Origin: Pseudogulbenkiania sp.
GTDB taxonomy: Bacteria; Pseudomonadota; Gammaproteobacteria; Burkholderiales; Chromobacteriaceae
Length of the DNA stretch: 60,676 bases
Direction: 5' to 3'
Assembly: GCA_018260425.1 (NCBI GenBank)
Contig: JAGLBD010000004.1
Span: 38,291-98,966 of the forward strand
Shown here: piece by piece, positions 17,770 through 25,488 of the stretch
Numbering within the stretch: the first letter of the stretch is position 1
How the letters are laid out: each line of letters starts with the position of its first letter
Program-made: the position numbers and the translations under genes
Notes under the pieces: model-generated
What the model was told of the DNA's origin: nothing
Databases searched by the model: none
Seen by the model: only the letters and a program-made list of their open reading frames with translations

Positions 17770-19596
17770 ATGAGTTATCAAGTCCTTGCCCGAAAATGGC
17801 GTCCACGCCGCTTCGCCGATCTGGTCGGCCAGGAGCACGTGGTTCGCGCCCTGACCAATGCGCTCAGGGAAGAGCGCCTGCATCACGCCTACCTGTTGAC
17901 CGGGACACGCGGGGTGGGGAAGACCACGATTGCCCGCATTCTGGCCAAAAGCCTCAATTGCGAGACCGGTATCGGTGCCGACCCGTGCGGTGAGTGTGCC
18001 GCCTGCCGCCAGATCGAAGCCGGCCGCTTTGTCGACTTGCTGGAAATCGATGCGGCGTCGAATACCGGTATCGACAATATTCGCGAAGTACTGGAAAACG
18101 CCCAGTACACCCCGACGCTTGGCCGCTACAAGGTCTACATCATCGATGAAGTGCACATGCTGTCGAAAAGTGCCTTCAATGCGATGCTGAAAACCCTCGA
18201 AGAGCCGCCGGCCCACGTCAAGTTCATTCTCGCCACCACCGATCCGCAAAAGGTTCCGGTGACCGTGCTGTCGCGCTGCCTGCAATTCAGCTTGCGCAAT
18301 ATGACCCCGCAGCAAGTGGCCGGCCACCTTGCCCATGTGCTGGATGCCGAGGGGGTGAGCTATGAGTCTGCCGCCCTGTCCTTGCTTGGTCGTGCCGCGG
18401 CCGGCTCGATGCGCGATGCGATGTCGTTGCTCGACCAGTCGATTGCCTACGGCCTGGGCGACGTTCGGGAAGAGGGCGTGCGTTCGATGCTGGGCGCGGT
18501 GGATCGCCGCTACCTGTATGCCCTGGTGGAAGCCCTGAGTGCCGCCGATGGCGAGAAACTGATGGCAGAAGCCGAAGTGCTGGCAGGGCGCAGCATCGGT
18601 TTTGATAGTGCATTGGGTGAGTTGTCCTTGCTGTTGCACAAGATTGCCCTGGCGCAAACCGTGCCGCAGGCGATCGAGATCGATGAGCCTGACCGCGATG
18701 TGCTGTTTGCGCTGGCCGAACAACTGGCCCCGGCCGACGTGCAGTTGTATTACCAGATTGCCATCAATGGCCGTCGTGATCTGGCGCTGGCGCCCGATGA
18801 ACATGCCGGGTTCACCATGACCTTGCTGCGCATGCTGGCCTTTCATCCGGCCCGAGAGCCGCGCCCGACGCAGACGCCGCCCGAGAGCCGCAACCGTGCA
18901 CCGCGCGAAGCCGCTCCGGTAGCAACCGCTCCGAATCATTCCGGTGCTGCTCAGGCGCGGGCCATTCTTGCCAATGCCGGGCGTAGCCCGGCTGCGCCGA
19001 GTGCCCGGGTGCAGGAGACTCCGCCGGATCCCGAACCGGAGCCTGCCAGAGTCGTCCCGCCACCGGAACCCGAACCTGAGGTTGCCGTGGCGCCTCCGGC
19101 GGTCGAGGAGCGTGACGAGGATGATATCCGTCTGGGTGAGGCCGCCATGCCTGTGGTTCCGGAGGTGTCGGTCGACGAGGCCCCGCTGCGTCAGGACCCG
19201 GAACCGTTTGATGGGGACTGGTCGGCGCTGGTGTCCCGTCTCGGACCGCGCATGGGTACCGCGCGGATGCTGGCACACAATGCCGTACTGAAAACCTGGA
19301 GTGAAGGCCGCTTCGACCTGGCTGTGCCGACCGGTTTTAGGCACATGGTCGGACGTGACTATCAGGAAAAACTTAAAGCCGCCCTGAGTGAGCATTTCTC
19401 CCGTAGCGTCGATGTCAGTGTTACGGTAGAGGAAATCGGGGAGGAAACTCCTGCCATGCAGGAGGCTCGCAATCGTCATGAGCAATTGCGCATTGCGCGT
19501 GATTGCCTGGAAAACGATCCCGTCGTGCAGGTGTTGCGTCGTGAATTCGATGCCGTGCTGCTCGCGGAAACCATTCAACCTGTTCAGGAGTTGTAA
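17770..19596 (+). CDS. dnaX: DNA polymerase III subunit tau (gamma/tau)
   Basis: Clamp-loader ATPase and organiser of the replicative holoenzyme; 608 residues. It begins MSYQVLARKWRPRRFADLVGQ; Walker A is GTRGVGKTT, the zinc module is CETGIGADPCGECAAC, Walker B is IIDEVHMLS, and the sensor-1 region is ATTDPQKVPVTVLSRC. A Pro/Glu-rich linker (about residues 370-480) leads to a C-terminal tau domain. The ATG at 17770 is the conserved start; a frame opening seven codons earlier has no support. I saw no A-AAA-AAG slippery site like that of E. coli, so production of a short gamma form is not evident. First gene of dnaX-ybaB-recR. Confidence 0.97.
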   Translation: MSYQVLARKWRPRRFADLVGQEHVVRALTNALREERLHHAYLLTGTRGVGKTTIARILAKSLNCETGIGADPCGECAACRQIEAGRFVDLLEIDAASNTGIDNIREVLENAQYTPTLGRYKVYIIDEVHMLSKSAFNAMLKTLEEPPAHVKFILATTDPQKVPVTVLSRCLQFSLRNMTPQQVAGHLAHVLDAEGVSYESAALSLLGRAAAGSMRDAMSLLDQSIAYGLGDVREEGVRSMLGAVDRRYLYALVEALSAADGEKLMAEAEVLAGRSIGFDSALGELSLLLHKIALAQTVPQAIEIDEPDRDVLFALAEQLAPADVQLYYQIAINGRRDLALAPDEHAGFTMTLLRMLAFHPAREPRPTQTPPESRNRAPREAAPVATAPNHSGAAQARAILANAGRSPAAPSARVQETPPDPEPEPARVVPPPEPEPEVAVAPPAVEERDEDDIRLGEAAMPVVPEVSVDEAPLRQDPEPFDGDWSALVSRLGPRMGTARMLAHNAVLKTWSEGRFDLAVPTGFRHMVGRDYQEKLKAALSEHFSRSVDVSVTVEEIGEETPAMQEARNRHEQLRIARDCLENDPVVQVLRREFDAVLLAETIQPVQEL

Positions 19597-19599
19597 GCC

Positions 19600-19938
19600 A
19601 TGTTTGGTAAAGGTGGAATCGCTGGTCTGATGAAGCAGGCCCAGCAAATGCAGGACAATATGAAAAAGGCGCAGGAAGAACTGGCGAATGTTGAAGTCGA
19701 AGGCCAGTCCGGCGCCGGCATGGTCAAGGTCGTGCTGACCTGCGGCCACGTCGTCAAGCGCATCAGCCTCGACGATAGCTTGATCGAGGATGCCAAGGAA
19801 GACAAGGAAATGCTGGAAGACCTGATCGCGGCGGCGCTGAATGACGCCATGCGCAAGGTGGACGCGACCAGTTCGGAGCGGATGTCCGGCTTTACCGCGG
19901 GCCTGAACCTGCCGGCCGGCATGAAGCTGCCGTTCTGA
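19600..19938 (+). CDS. Nucleoid-associated protein, YbaB/EbfC family
   Basis: A 112-residue DNA-binding dimer of the YbaB/EbfC family. It has the typical start [28 protein letters not shown], a basic/acidic amphipathic core and the conserved C-terminus [12 protein letters not shown]. It lies three bases after dnaX and overlaps recR by one base (TGATG), the standard dnaX-ybaB-recR order. Confidence 0.97.
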   Translation: MFGKGGIAGLMKQAQQMQDNMKKAQEELANVEVEGQSGAGMVKVVLTCGHVVKRISLDDSLIEDAKEDKEMLEDLIAAALNDAMRKVDATSSERMSGFTAGLNLPAGMKLPF

Positions 19939-20537
19939 TGAAGACGCCGCCTTCTCTCGATCAACTGATTTCAGCCCTGAAAGTGCTGCCGGGTGTCGGG
20001 CCGAAATCGGCCCAACGTATGGCCTTTCATCTGCTGCAACGAGACAAGGGCGGCGCCGAGCGCCTGGCCCGGGCGCTGGATAAGGCGCTCGGTCAGGTGA
20101 TGCACTGCGAACGCTGCAATACCTTTAGCGAAACCCCGCTGTGCAATGTCTGTGCCGATCCCGAGCGGCGGCAGGACCTGCTGTGCATTGTCGAGATGCC
20201 GGCCGACTTGCTGATGCTGGAGCAGGCCCGCTGTTTTGACGGGCTGTATTTTGTGCTGATGGGCCGTATTTCCCCGATGGAGGGAATCGGGCCACGCGAG
20301 GTTAATCTCGACAAGCTGTTGGTGCGTGCCCAGGACGGTTTGGTGGAAGAGGTGGTCATTGCCACCAACTTTACCGCCGAGGGCGAAGTCACCTCTCACA
20401 TGATTTCTGAATTGTTCAAAAGCCGTGGCATCAAGGTGACCCGTATCGCCCGTGGCATGCCGGTGGGCGGTGAACTGGAGTTCATTGATCCCGGCACCCT
20501 CGCGCAAGCGGTTTTCGAGCGTCGCGAGGTAGGCTGA
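19938..20537 (+). CDS. recR: Recombination mediator RecR
   Basis: Part of the RecFOR pathway that loads RecA at gaps; 199 residues, usual length. HhH region LKVLPGVGPKSAQRMAFHLL, zinc finger CERCNTFSETPLCNVC, and a Toprim domain (LLCIVEMPADLLMLEQ, YFVLMGRISPMEGIGP). Translationally coupled to ybaB through the TGATG overlap. The coding style stays GC-rich to its end, after which the sequence becomes AT-richer. Confidence 0.97.
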   Translation: MKTPPSLDQLISALKVLPGVGPKSAQRMAFHLLQRDKGGAERLARALDKALGQVMHCERCNTFSETPLCNVCADPERRQDLLCIVEMPADLLMLEQARCFDGLYFVLMGRISPMEGIGPREVNLDKLLVRAQDGLVEEVVIATNFTAEGEVTSHMISELFKSRGIKVTRIARGMPVGGELEFIDPGTLAQAVFERREVG

Positions 20538-20785
20538 GCCCCTCGCTTCAGCTGTCTCTGCCCCCCCCGTCTGAGTTCAGGCTTGCCCTCTCTGCTCCCT
20601 TGGTTTGGCTCTTGGCCTGACCGGGGCGCTGCCGTGTTTCGCCGTTGATCGTCGCTCTATCTGATAGCCAGACTCCCGTTTGCCGATAGTGCGCGCTCTT
20701 GGTATGTGCTGTAATGCTTCTCAATCAGTTTTATCAGCAACGCTGTGGGGCACTCTCTCCTTGTCTCATTGCAGGGAGTGCGTTA

Positions 20786-21598
20786 ATGGAATATTCATTG
20801 GTCAGCCCCGAACAGTTCTCTCCTGATCAACTCGCTCTGGTCGAGTCTTTCACGGAATCAGTCCGGATGATTTCCGATCAGGCACAAGGAATGATACTTG
20901 GGGTAAAGGATATCCATTCTCGCCATATTGTTTCTACCGATGGATATGCACGAATTGTCTCTCTGCACTCTGGAGAAGAGGTTACCGGTCGGATGGATTG
21001 TGATATGCCGTGTTCCGGAACGGTGCAGTTTGCGGAGTGTTATGTTGCCGAGGACCAGTCATTGCTGGCATGTGGCGACATGTACCGGAGTATCAATGTA
21101 TTGAATGTCCATCAGTATGCAGATGGATTGCATGCCAGAGTATTTACCAAACATTTGTTGAAGCACCCGCCATCCAGATCAGTGCTGGGGGTGATCTATT
21201 CTGCGCGCGAGATGAAAGTTGATGATGTTTTGGGAATTTTGCCAAATTACATCACTGAATTTGCCGTGGCAGGGTGCAGTCTTGAAAAGACACCCGGTGG
21301 CTACCTGAAGGGCGAAGTAAAGTTGACAGAATATGAACAGGAAATCTGTTTTTTTATACTGTTGAAGTGGAGTTTTGGGCAAATCGCCGAGTTTATGAAT
21401 AAATACCGTCCTGCCTTGGACGGTAAAATCAGGGTGGCAGATTCCATTATCAAGGGCAAGAATCGCATCTGTGCAAAAATGAACCTTCCCACTAACCGGG
21501 TTGGCGATCTGCGCGAAGCCTTGGTCGTGTTGGGAATACATCGAAAAATACCCGGGAGCTTATTCGATCGTCTGATTGGTTCAACTATTATCACCTGA
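20786..21598 (+). CDS. PAS-like/HTH regulator, first of tandem pair
   Basis: A 270-residue protein. The N-terminal half looks like a PAS-type sensor (SDQAQGMILGVKDIHSRHIVSTDGYARIVSL with a later RVFTKHLLKH and SVLGVIYSARE), and the C-terminal third carries a LuxR-like but atypical HTH (LTEYEQEICFFILLKWSFGQIAEFM, then RVADSIIKGKNRICAKMNL). LuxR solos with a PAS4 sensor are known in Photorhabdus and relatives; similarity of build is my inference. ATG 20786 is chosen for the upstream GGGAG; the frame extends to 20699 without support. It is clearly paralogous to the next gene and is followed by it after 31 bases. Base composition is visibly more AT-rich than the recR side, suggesting acquisition. 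Confidence 0.85.
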   Translation: MEYSLVSPEQFSPDQLALVESFTESVRMISDQAQGMILGVKDIHSRHIVSTDGYARIVSLHSGEEVTGRMDCDMPCSGTVQFAECYVAEDQSLLACGDMYRSINVLNVHQYADGLHARVFTKHLLKHPPSRSVLGVIYSAREMKVDDVLGILPNYITEFAVAGCSLEKTPGGYLKGEVKLTEYEQEICFFILLKWSFGQIAEFMNKYRPALDGKIRVADSIIKGKNRICAKMNLPTNRVGDLREALVVLGIHRKIPGSLFDRLIGSTIIT

Positions 21599-21629
21599 TC
21601 ATGTCTTGATTCAGTTGATGAGGTGTATC

Positions 21630-22436
21630 ATGTTTACCAACGTGAGTCCGGCTGAATTTTCTCCTGAGCAAAGTGCTTTTTTAAATCGGTTTACGCAATC
21701 GCTGCATCTGATATCGGATCAAGCAGAGAATATTATTCTGGGTGTCAAAGATATTCATTCCAGACATTTGGTTGGAACAGATGCAACGGCCAAGATATTG
21801 GCATTGACACATGGTATGGATCTGGCTGGCCGTCTGGATCGCGAAATGCCCTGCGAAGGCACTGCACAATTTGCTGACAGTTTTGTTGCAGAGGATCGTG
21901 CATTACTGGCAGAAGGTAATATCGACAAAACCATCAAGATACTTAGGGTTTGTCATTATGCTGATGGGCTCGGTGCACGGGTGTTTACCAAGCACCTGCT
22001 CAAGCATCACCCCTCGTGCGCGGTTTTGGGAGTGGTTTACCATGCTCATACAATTGGTATCGATGATTTTTTGAGTATTATTCCAAACTACATCATGGAA
22101 TTTGGGGCGGGTTGTTCATTCGAGTTGCGCAGTAGTCTATCCGGTGGGGATTTGTCACAAATAACAGAGTATGAGCATGAAATTTGTTTTCTGCTGTTGC
22201 TCAACTGGGATTTTGGCCAAATTGCCGATTACATGAATGTGTTTCGTCCCCGCCCGAATAAACCCCCCAGAGTGGCTGATTCCATCATTAAAAGCAAAAA
22301 CCGTATTTGCGAGAAATTGAAGTTGGCGACAGCCAAGCTGGCCGGGCTCCGGGAAGCATTGATCGCGGCCGGTATGCAAAAGAAAATGCCTGACTCATTC
22401 CTTCGTCGTATGATTGGTTCGCGTATTATCGGGTGA
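21630..22436 (+). CDS. PAS-like/HTH regulator, second of tandem pair
   Basis: A 268-residue paralogue of the preceding protein: shared ILGVKDIHSRH, RVFTKHLLKH, TEYEHEICFLLLLNWDFGQIADYMN, VADSIIKSKNRICEKL and a matching C-terminal tail (REALIAAGMQKKMPDSFLRRMIGS). It has the same PAS-like sensor plus atypical HTH order. The ATG at 21630 has GAGG upstream. The pair may arise from tandem duplication followed by divergence of the sensor, allowing different ligands or heterodimers. The last 11 bases overlap the convergent cupin gene. The signal and target genes are unknown. Confidence 0.85.
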   Translation: MFTNVSPAEFSPEQSAFLNRFTQSLHLISDQAENIILGVKDIHSRHLVGTDATAKILALTHGMDLAGRLDREMPCEGTAQFADSFVAEDRALLAEGNIDKTIKILRVCHYADGLGARVFTKHLLKHHPSCAVLGVVYHAHTIGIDDFLSIIPNYIMEFGAGCSFELRSSLSGGDLSQITEYEHEICFLLLLNWDFGQIADYMNVFRPRPNKPPRVADSIIKSKNRICEKLKLATAKLAGLREALIAAGMQKKMPDSFLRRMIGSRIIG

Positions 22437-22797
22437 AGCGATCGTCTGTTAGATGATTGTCAGGGCAGCTGAACATCAGTAGCAATGGCGTTGTTCCGGT
22501 ATTGCGCAGGGTATGCTCGACAAAGGGTAGTACGGCAAACGAGACGTATGCGTTGACGGTACGGGTTTCATAAGTGCCCTCCTTAATATCGTGCAGTGTT
22601 ATTTCTCCTGCCCCCTCAATAATGTGGTAGTGCTCTGCACCGTGGCGGTGATAGTGAGGATTGACCCTTTTGCCAGCATCGATTCGGGTAATGAACGTTG
22701 AAATGCCATCCTGTGTCAGTAGTTTTGCAATCGCGATCCCGGCGGTCACATCGTAATGTGCCGCGTCGAGTGCTTCTTCCCAATCAATGGTTGGCAT
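22426..22797 (-). CDS. Small cupin-domain protein
   Basis: A 123-residue single-domain cupin. Motif 1 reads NPHYHRHGAEHYHIIEGAGEI, giving the His/Glu metal ligands, and motif 2 includes PFVEHTLRNTG with the final His. Such proteins bind a divalent metal and may be isomerases, dioxygenases or ligand sensors; substrate unknown. The ATG at 22797 is chosen because GGAG lies nine bases upstream. It is convergent with the PAS-HTH pair and in the same AT-rich segment, so it may have come with them. Confidence 0.85.
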   Translation of the reverse strand: MPTIDWEEALDAAHYDVTAGIAIAKLLTQDGISTFITRIDAGKRVNPHYHRHGAEHYHIIEGAGEITLHDIKEGTYETRTVNAYVSFAVLPFVEHTLRNTGTTPLLLMFSCPDNHLTDDRFTR

Positions 22798-22991
22798 GAT
22801 GATTGACTCCAATTTTGTTGATTAAGTTTTTTGAATATTTATTTGGGTTTTTATAGCATTATTTATCTCCTTGAAATTGGACTTACATTATCGTTGTTGA
22901 CTCATTATTATTCCTCACCTTGATTCGGACTAGTGTGAACGAAAAAAGGAATGATTTTGTGGTTAATTTGCGTGTTCAGGGGATGCCTATA

Positions 22992-23402
22992 ATGTTTTCA
23001 GATATTTGCCAAAATCCAAATGCAATGAGCGTTGTCGTAAAAACAACTCTTGATAATATGAAAAGATTGATTGATGCCATGCCGGAAGGCCACGCGACGC
23101 GTATGGAGCTTGCGGGGTGTGTGGCTGTTCTCGCCACGACCTTCGCGGATTGGCAATTGGCGGTTGCGCGGAATGATTTCTCGGTGTCGCTGATCGACGA
23201 GGCGTTTGACGGGGTGTTGAGTTTGCTGTCGTATGCAGAAGGTCAGTCGATTCCTGCGCAGGACCTCTCGGGATTGCTGGCATTGCTGCACCGCCAATTG
23301 CGGGTTCACCCCCGCTATTCCGGCGTGATGCAGGTGGCGGCCGGTGAGCTTGAGCGATCGTTTCAGTCAGCGCCGAATGCCGTCAATGCCGCTGCCGCCT
23401 AA
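22992..23402 (+). CDS. Unrecognised small protein
   Basis: A 136-residue protein that I do not recognise. The middle is mainly helical (TRMELAGCVAVLATTFADWQLAVA, EAFDGVLSLLSYAE, DLSGLLALLHRQLRVHP), and the end is Ala-rich and polar. No signal peptide, membrane segment or metal motif stands out. The start at ATG 22992 fits a GGGG ribosome-binding site nine bases upstream; ATG 22983 or earlier starts are possible. The first ~80 bases share the low GC of the upstream spacer while the rest is GC-richer, so the gene may lie at the edge of the AT-rich insert. Confidence 0.65.
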   Translation: MFSDICQNPNAMSVVVKTTLDNMKRLIDAMPEGHATRMELAGCVAVLATTFADWQLAVARNDFSVSLIDEAFDGVLSLLSYAEGQSIPAQDLSGLLALLHRQLRVHPRYSGVMQVAAGELERSFQSAPNAVNAAAA

Positions 23403-23430
23403 GTGACGAGTGTGGTGTCGAACCTTTGGC

Positions 23431-23468
23431 TTGGCCCTGACGTCAGGGTTTCCTGAGGTCAGGGCCAA
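23431..23468. repeat. 11-bp inverted repeat (hairpin) after unknown gene
   Basis: TTGGCCCTGAC (23431-23441) and GTCAGGGCCAA (23458-23468) are perfectly complementary, with a 16-base loop. No T tract follows, so it is either a non-classical terminator or an mRNA-end hairpin for the preceding gene. Confidence 0.6.
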
Positions 23469-23551
23469 TACGTTGGGCCGCGCAGAGGATTCCTTCCCGT
23501 ATGTTCCCCGGCTTCCTGAGCCTTCTTCAGAGAACGAGTACAACTAAAACA

Positions 23552-23565
23552 GTACAAAGATGTAC
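23552..23565. promoter_or_regulatory. Palindrome upstream of glycine-zipper gene
   Basis: GTACA and TGTAC flank AAGA, about 120 bases before the glycine-zipper start; another GTACAA lies 14 bases upstream (23538). The arrangement suggests an operator but no regulator can be named. An imperfect hairpin at 23642-23666 (AAGCAT with ATGCTT) lies in the probable 5' leader just before the ribosome-binding site. Confidence 0.4.
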
Positions 23566-23682
23566 CAATTGTCACTTATCGTTACTTTTGTATGCAAATA
23601 ACATGAAACTTGCCTGATATGTCCTGTGTCTTACTCAGGGTAAGCATGCCGATGGGCATGATGCTTTATCAGGGAGAAAAAC

Positions 23683-24387
23683 ATGAAACAGTCGGTTCTT
23701 ATTGCCAGTGTTCTGGGGGGTGGTGTTGCGCTGGGTGGTCTTGGTGTCGCCGGGTATCAGGCTGTGACGCGTCCGGCACCGGCACCGGCACCGCTCGTGG
23801 TGCAAGCCTCTGCACCGGTGGCTCAGGTGGCTGCCGTGGCGCCGGTGGTTGCCTCTGTGCCGGTAGCGGCGGTGGTAGCCGCCCCGAGTCCGGCTCCGGC
23901 CGTTGCCGCTCCGGCACCGGTAAAACGCAAGGTTGCCGTTGTACAGCAAGCCCGTTACGCCAAGGTGCTGGGCGTCGAGCCGATTAGCGAGCAAGTGGTG
24001 ACCAGCAAGCAGGTGTGCCGCCCGGAACAGGTGGTCAAACGTGCGCCGGTGCAGGATGAAAACCGTGTGGCCGGCACCGTTATCGGTGGCTTGATCGGGG
24101 GTGTGCTGGGGAATCAGGTCGGCGGTGGCAATGGCAAGAAGATCGCGACGGTAGTCGGCACACTGGCCGGTGGCTATGCCGGTAACCAGACGCAAGACCG
24201 CATGCAACAGCGCGATACCGAAACCGTGGTCGAGAACCGTTGCCGTATGGAAGATGTGACCACCGACAAGCTGGTCGGCTACAAGGTTCGCTATTCGCTG
24301 GATGGTCAGGTCGGTACGGTAAGGATGGATCACCGCCCGGAAGGCTCGCGCCTCCCGGTGCGGCATGGTGAAGTGGTGACCGACTGA
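23683..24387 (+). CDS. Glycine-zipper 2TM envelope protein
   Basis: A 234-residue envelope protein. N-terminal hydrophobic segment (VLIASVLGGGVALGGLGVAGY), an Ala/Pro/Val-rich linker (~30-80), then a glycine-zipper domain (~125-170: AGTVIGGLIGGVLGNQVGGG, TVVGTLAGGYAGNQ) and a C-terminal beta-rich part with two cysteines in all (VCRPEQV, NRCRMEDV) that could pair. It resembles SlyB/PcpE/OmpA-like glycine-zipper proteins that span or brace the outer membrane, but has no lipobox. The start has GGGAG upstream. It appears monocistronic, with its own leader containing inverted repeats. Confidence 0.85.
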   Translation: MKQSVLIASVLGGGVALGGLGVAGYQAVTRPAPAPAPLVVQASAPVAQVAAVAPVVASVPVAAVVAAPSPAPAVAAPAPVKRKVAVVQQARYAKVLGVEPISEQVVTSKQVCRPEQVVKRAPVQDENRVAGTVIGGLIGGVLGNQVGGGNGKKIATVVGTLAGGYAGNQTQDRMQQRDTETVVENRCRMEDVTTDKLVGYKVRYSLDGQVGTVRMDHRPEGSRLPVRHGEVVTD

Positions 24388-24390
24388 GAC

Positions 24391-24885
24391 TCAGAGCGAC
24401 GCGAGGCGTGCCAGACAGACCTCGTCGCACCATTGGCTGCCGACGCGCCGTGCTCCGCGCAATACCCCTTCTTCACGGAAGCCTTGTGCGGCAAACAGGG
24501 CGCGGGCAGCGATATTGTCAGAGGTCGGGGTCGCTTCGATGCGCTGCAACGCCAAATCATCGGCTAGCGCCAGCAAGGCGCGCAGCAACAGGGTGCCGGT
24601 GCCCAGTTGGCGGTAAATCGCCGCAACCGCCACGTGGACATTGCCGCAGTGGCTGCGGCGCTGGTGAGGTTCGGTAAGCAATCGTGCCCAGCCGATCACG
24701 TCCCCCTCGAATATGGCGACCAGATCGTAGCCGGGGCGGGCTTGGGCAATATACTGCTGCCAATGCTGGCGACTATTGAGGATCAAGTTGGTGTGGGCGT
24801 CCAGAATATCCCGCTCCTCATGCAACTGTGCCAGTCCTTCGGCATGTCCGGCTTCCAGCGCGGTGTAGATTATAGCGTCGGGCAT
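24391..24885 (-). CDS. GNAT-family N-acetyltransferase
   Basis: A 164-residue GNAT acyltransferase, using acetyl-CoA on an unknown amine substrate. The acetyl-CoA loop reads YRQLGTGTLLLRALLALA (motif A), followed by IEATPTSDNIAARALFAAQGF (motif B). Its ATG lies inside the end of the preceding acetyltransferase gene (16-base overlap), so the two are probably coupled. It resembles PhnO/RimL-type amine acetyltransferases. Confidence 0.88.
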   Translation of the reverse strand: MPDAIIYTALEAGHAEGLAQLHEERDILDAHTNLILNSRQHWQQYIAQARPGYDLVAIFEGDVIGWARLLTEPHQRRSHCGNVHVAVAAIYRQLGTGTLLLRALLALADDLALQRIEATPTSDNIAARALFAAQGFREEGVLRGARRVGSQWCDEVCLARLASL

Positions 24886-25415
24886 GATGTCTCCCGCGGC
24901 GTGAGTCGCGCCATCAGAAACGTGTCGGCGAGTTCGCCATCCCGCCAGGCATACTGGCTCAGGCGGCTTTCAATGACGAAACCAAATCGCTCATAGAGGG
25001 CATGTGCACTGGTATTGTCACAGAACACGCCCAATTCAATGCATCGAGCCCCCAGCCAGTGGTCGGCCATTTCCAGCACGGCGCTCAGCATGGCCGTGGC
25101 GATGCCCTGTCGGTGGTAATCCGGGCTGACGGCGAGGCCGAGTCCCCAACAGTGACGCCGCCGTAGCTCCTGACTGCGTCCCAGTGCCAGCCAGCCTACG
25201 ATGGTTGACTCATGGCACGCCACTAGCCGGATGCTGTCATTTGCCGCGTGCTGCAGGCGCGATTCCCAGAGCGCAACGGATTGGAGCGGCAATTGCAGCA
25301 GGTTGCGGTGCACCTCGTGATGAGCCACCAGATCGCGAATCCCTTCGGCATCGCCGGGCTCGACATGCCTGAGCGTGATGCTCTTTCCCTGAGAGGTGGT
25401 GAAGCGGGTATCCAT
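24870..25415 (-). CDS. GNAT-family N-acetyltransferase, RimL-like
   Basis: A 181-residue GNAT enzyme: SITLRHVEPGDAEGIRDLVAHHEVH at the N-terminus, acetyl-CoA loop VSPDYHRQGIATAMLSAVLEMA and the typical DNTSAHALYERFGFVIESRL C-terminus. Its substrate is unknown. It is the first of two tandem acetyltransferases downstream of a MocR-type regulator on the same strand; the spacing (73 bases) allows a common transcript. Confidence 0.9.
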   Translation of the reverse strand: MDTRFTTSQGKSITLRHVEPGDAEGIRDLVAHHEVHRNLLQLPLQSVALWESRLQHAANDSIRLVACHESTIVGWLALGRSQELRRRHCWGLGLAVSPDYHRQGIATAMLSAVLEMADHWLGARCIELGVFCDNTSAHALYERFGFVIESRLSQYAWRDGELADTFLMARLTPRETSCPTL

Positions 25416-25488
25416 GATGGCCTATCGAAATGTCATTAAACGATGGTGTCAAAATTCACTTTAACTGTCAATTTGTTTGCGTGGGGTG

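Noticed and set aside
17770-19596. Programmed frameshift in dnaX
   Set aside because: No A-AAA-AAG slippery heptamer with downstream stem was seen; GAA AAA CTT AAA near 19368 is not such a site.
17755-19749. 664-residue minus-strand frame opposite dnaX and ybaB
   Set aside because: It crosses two conserved genes on the other strand and has no domain signature.
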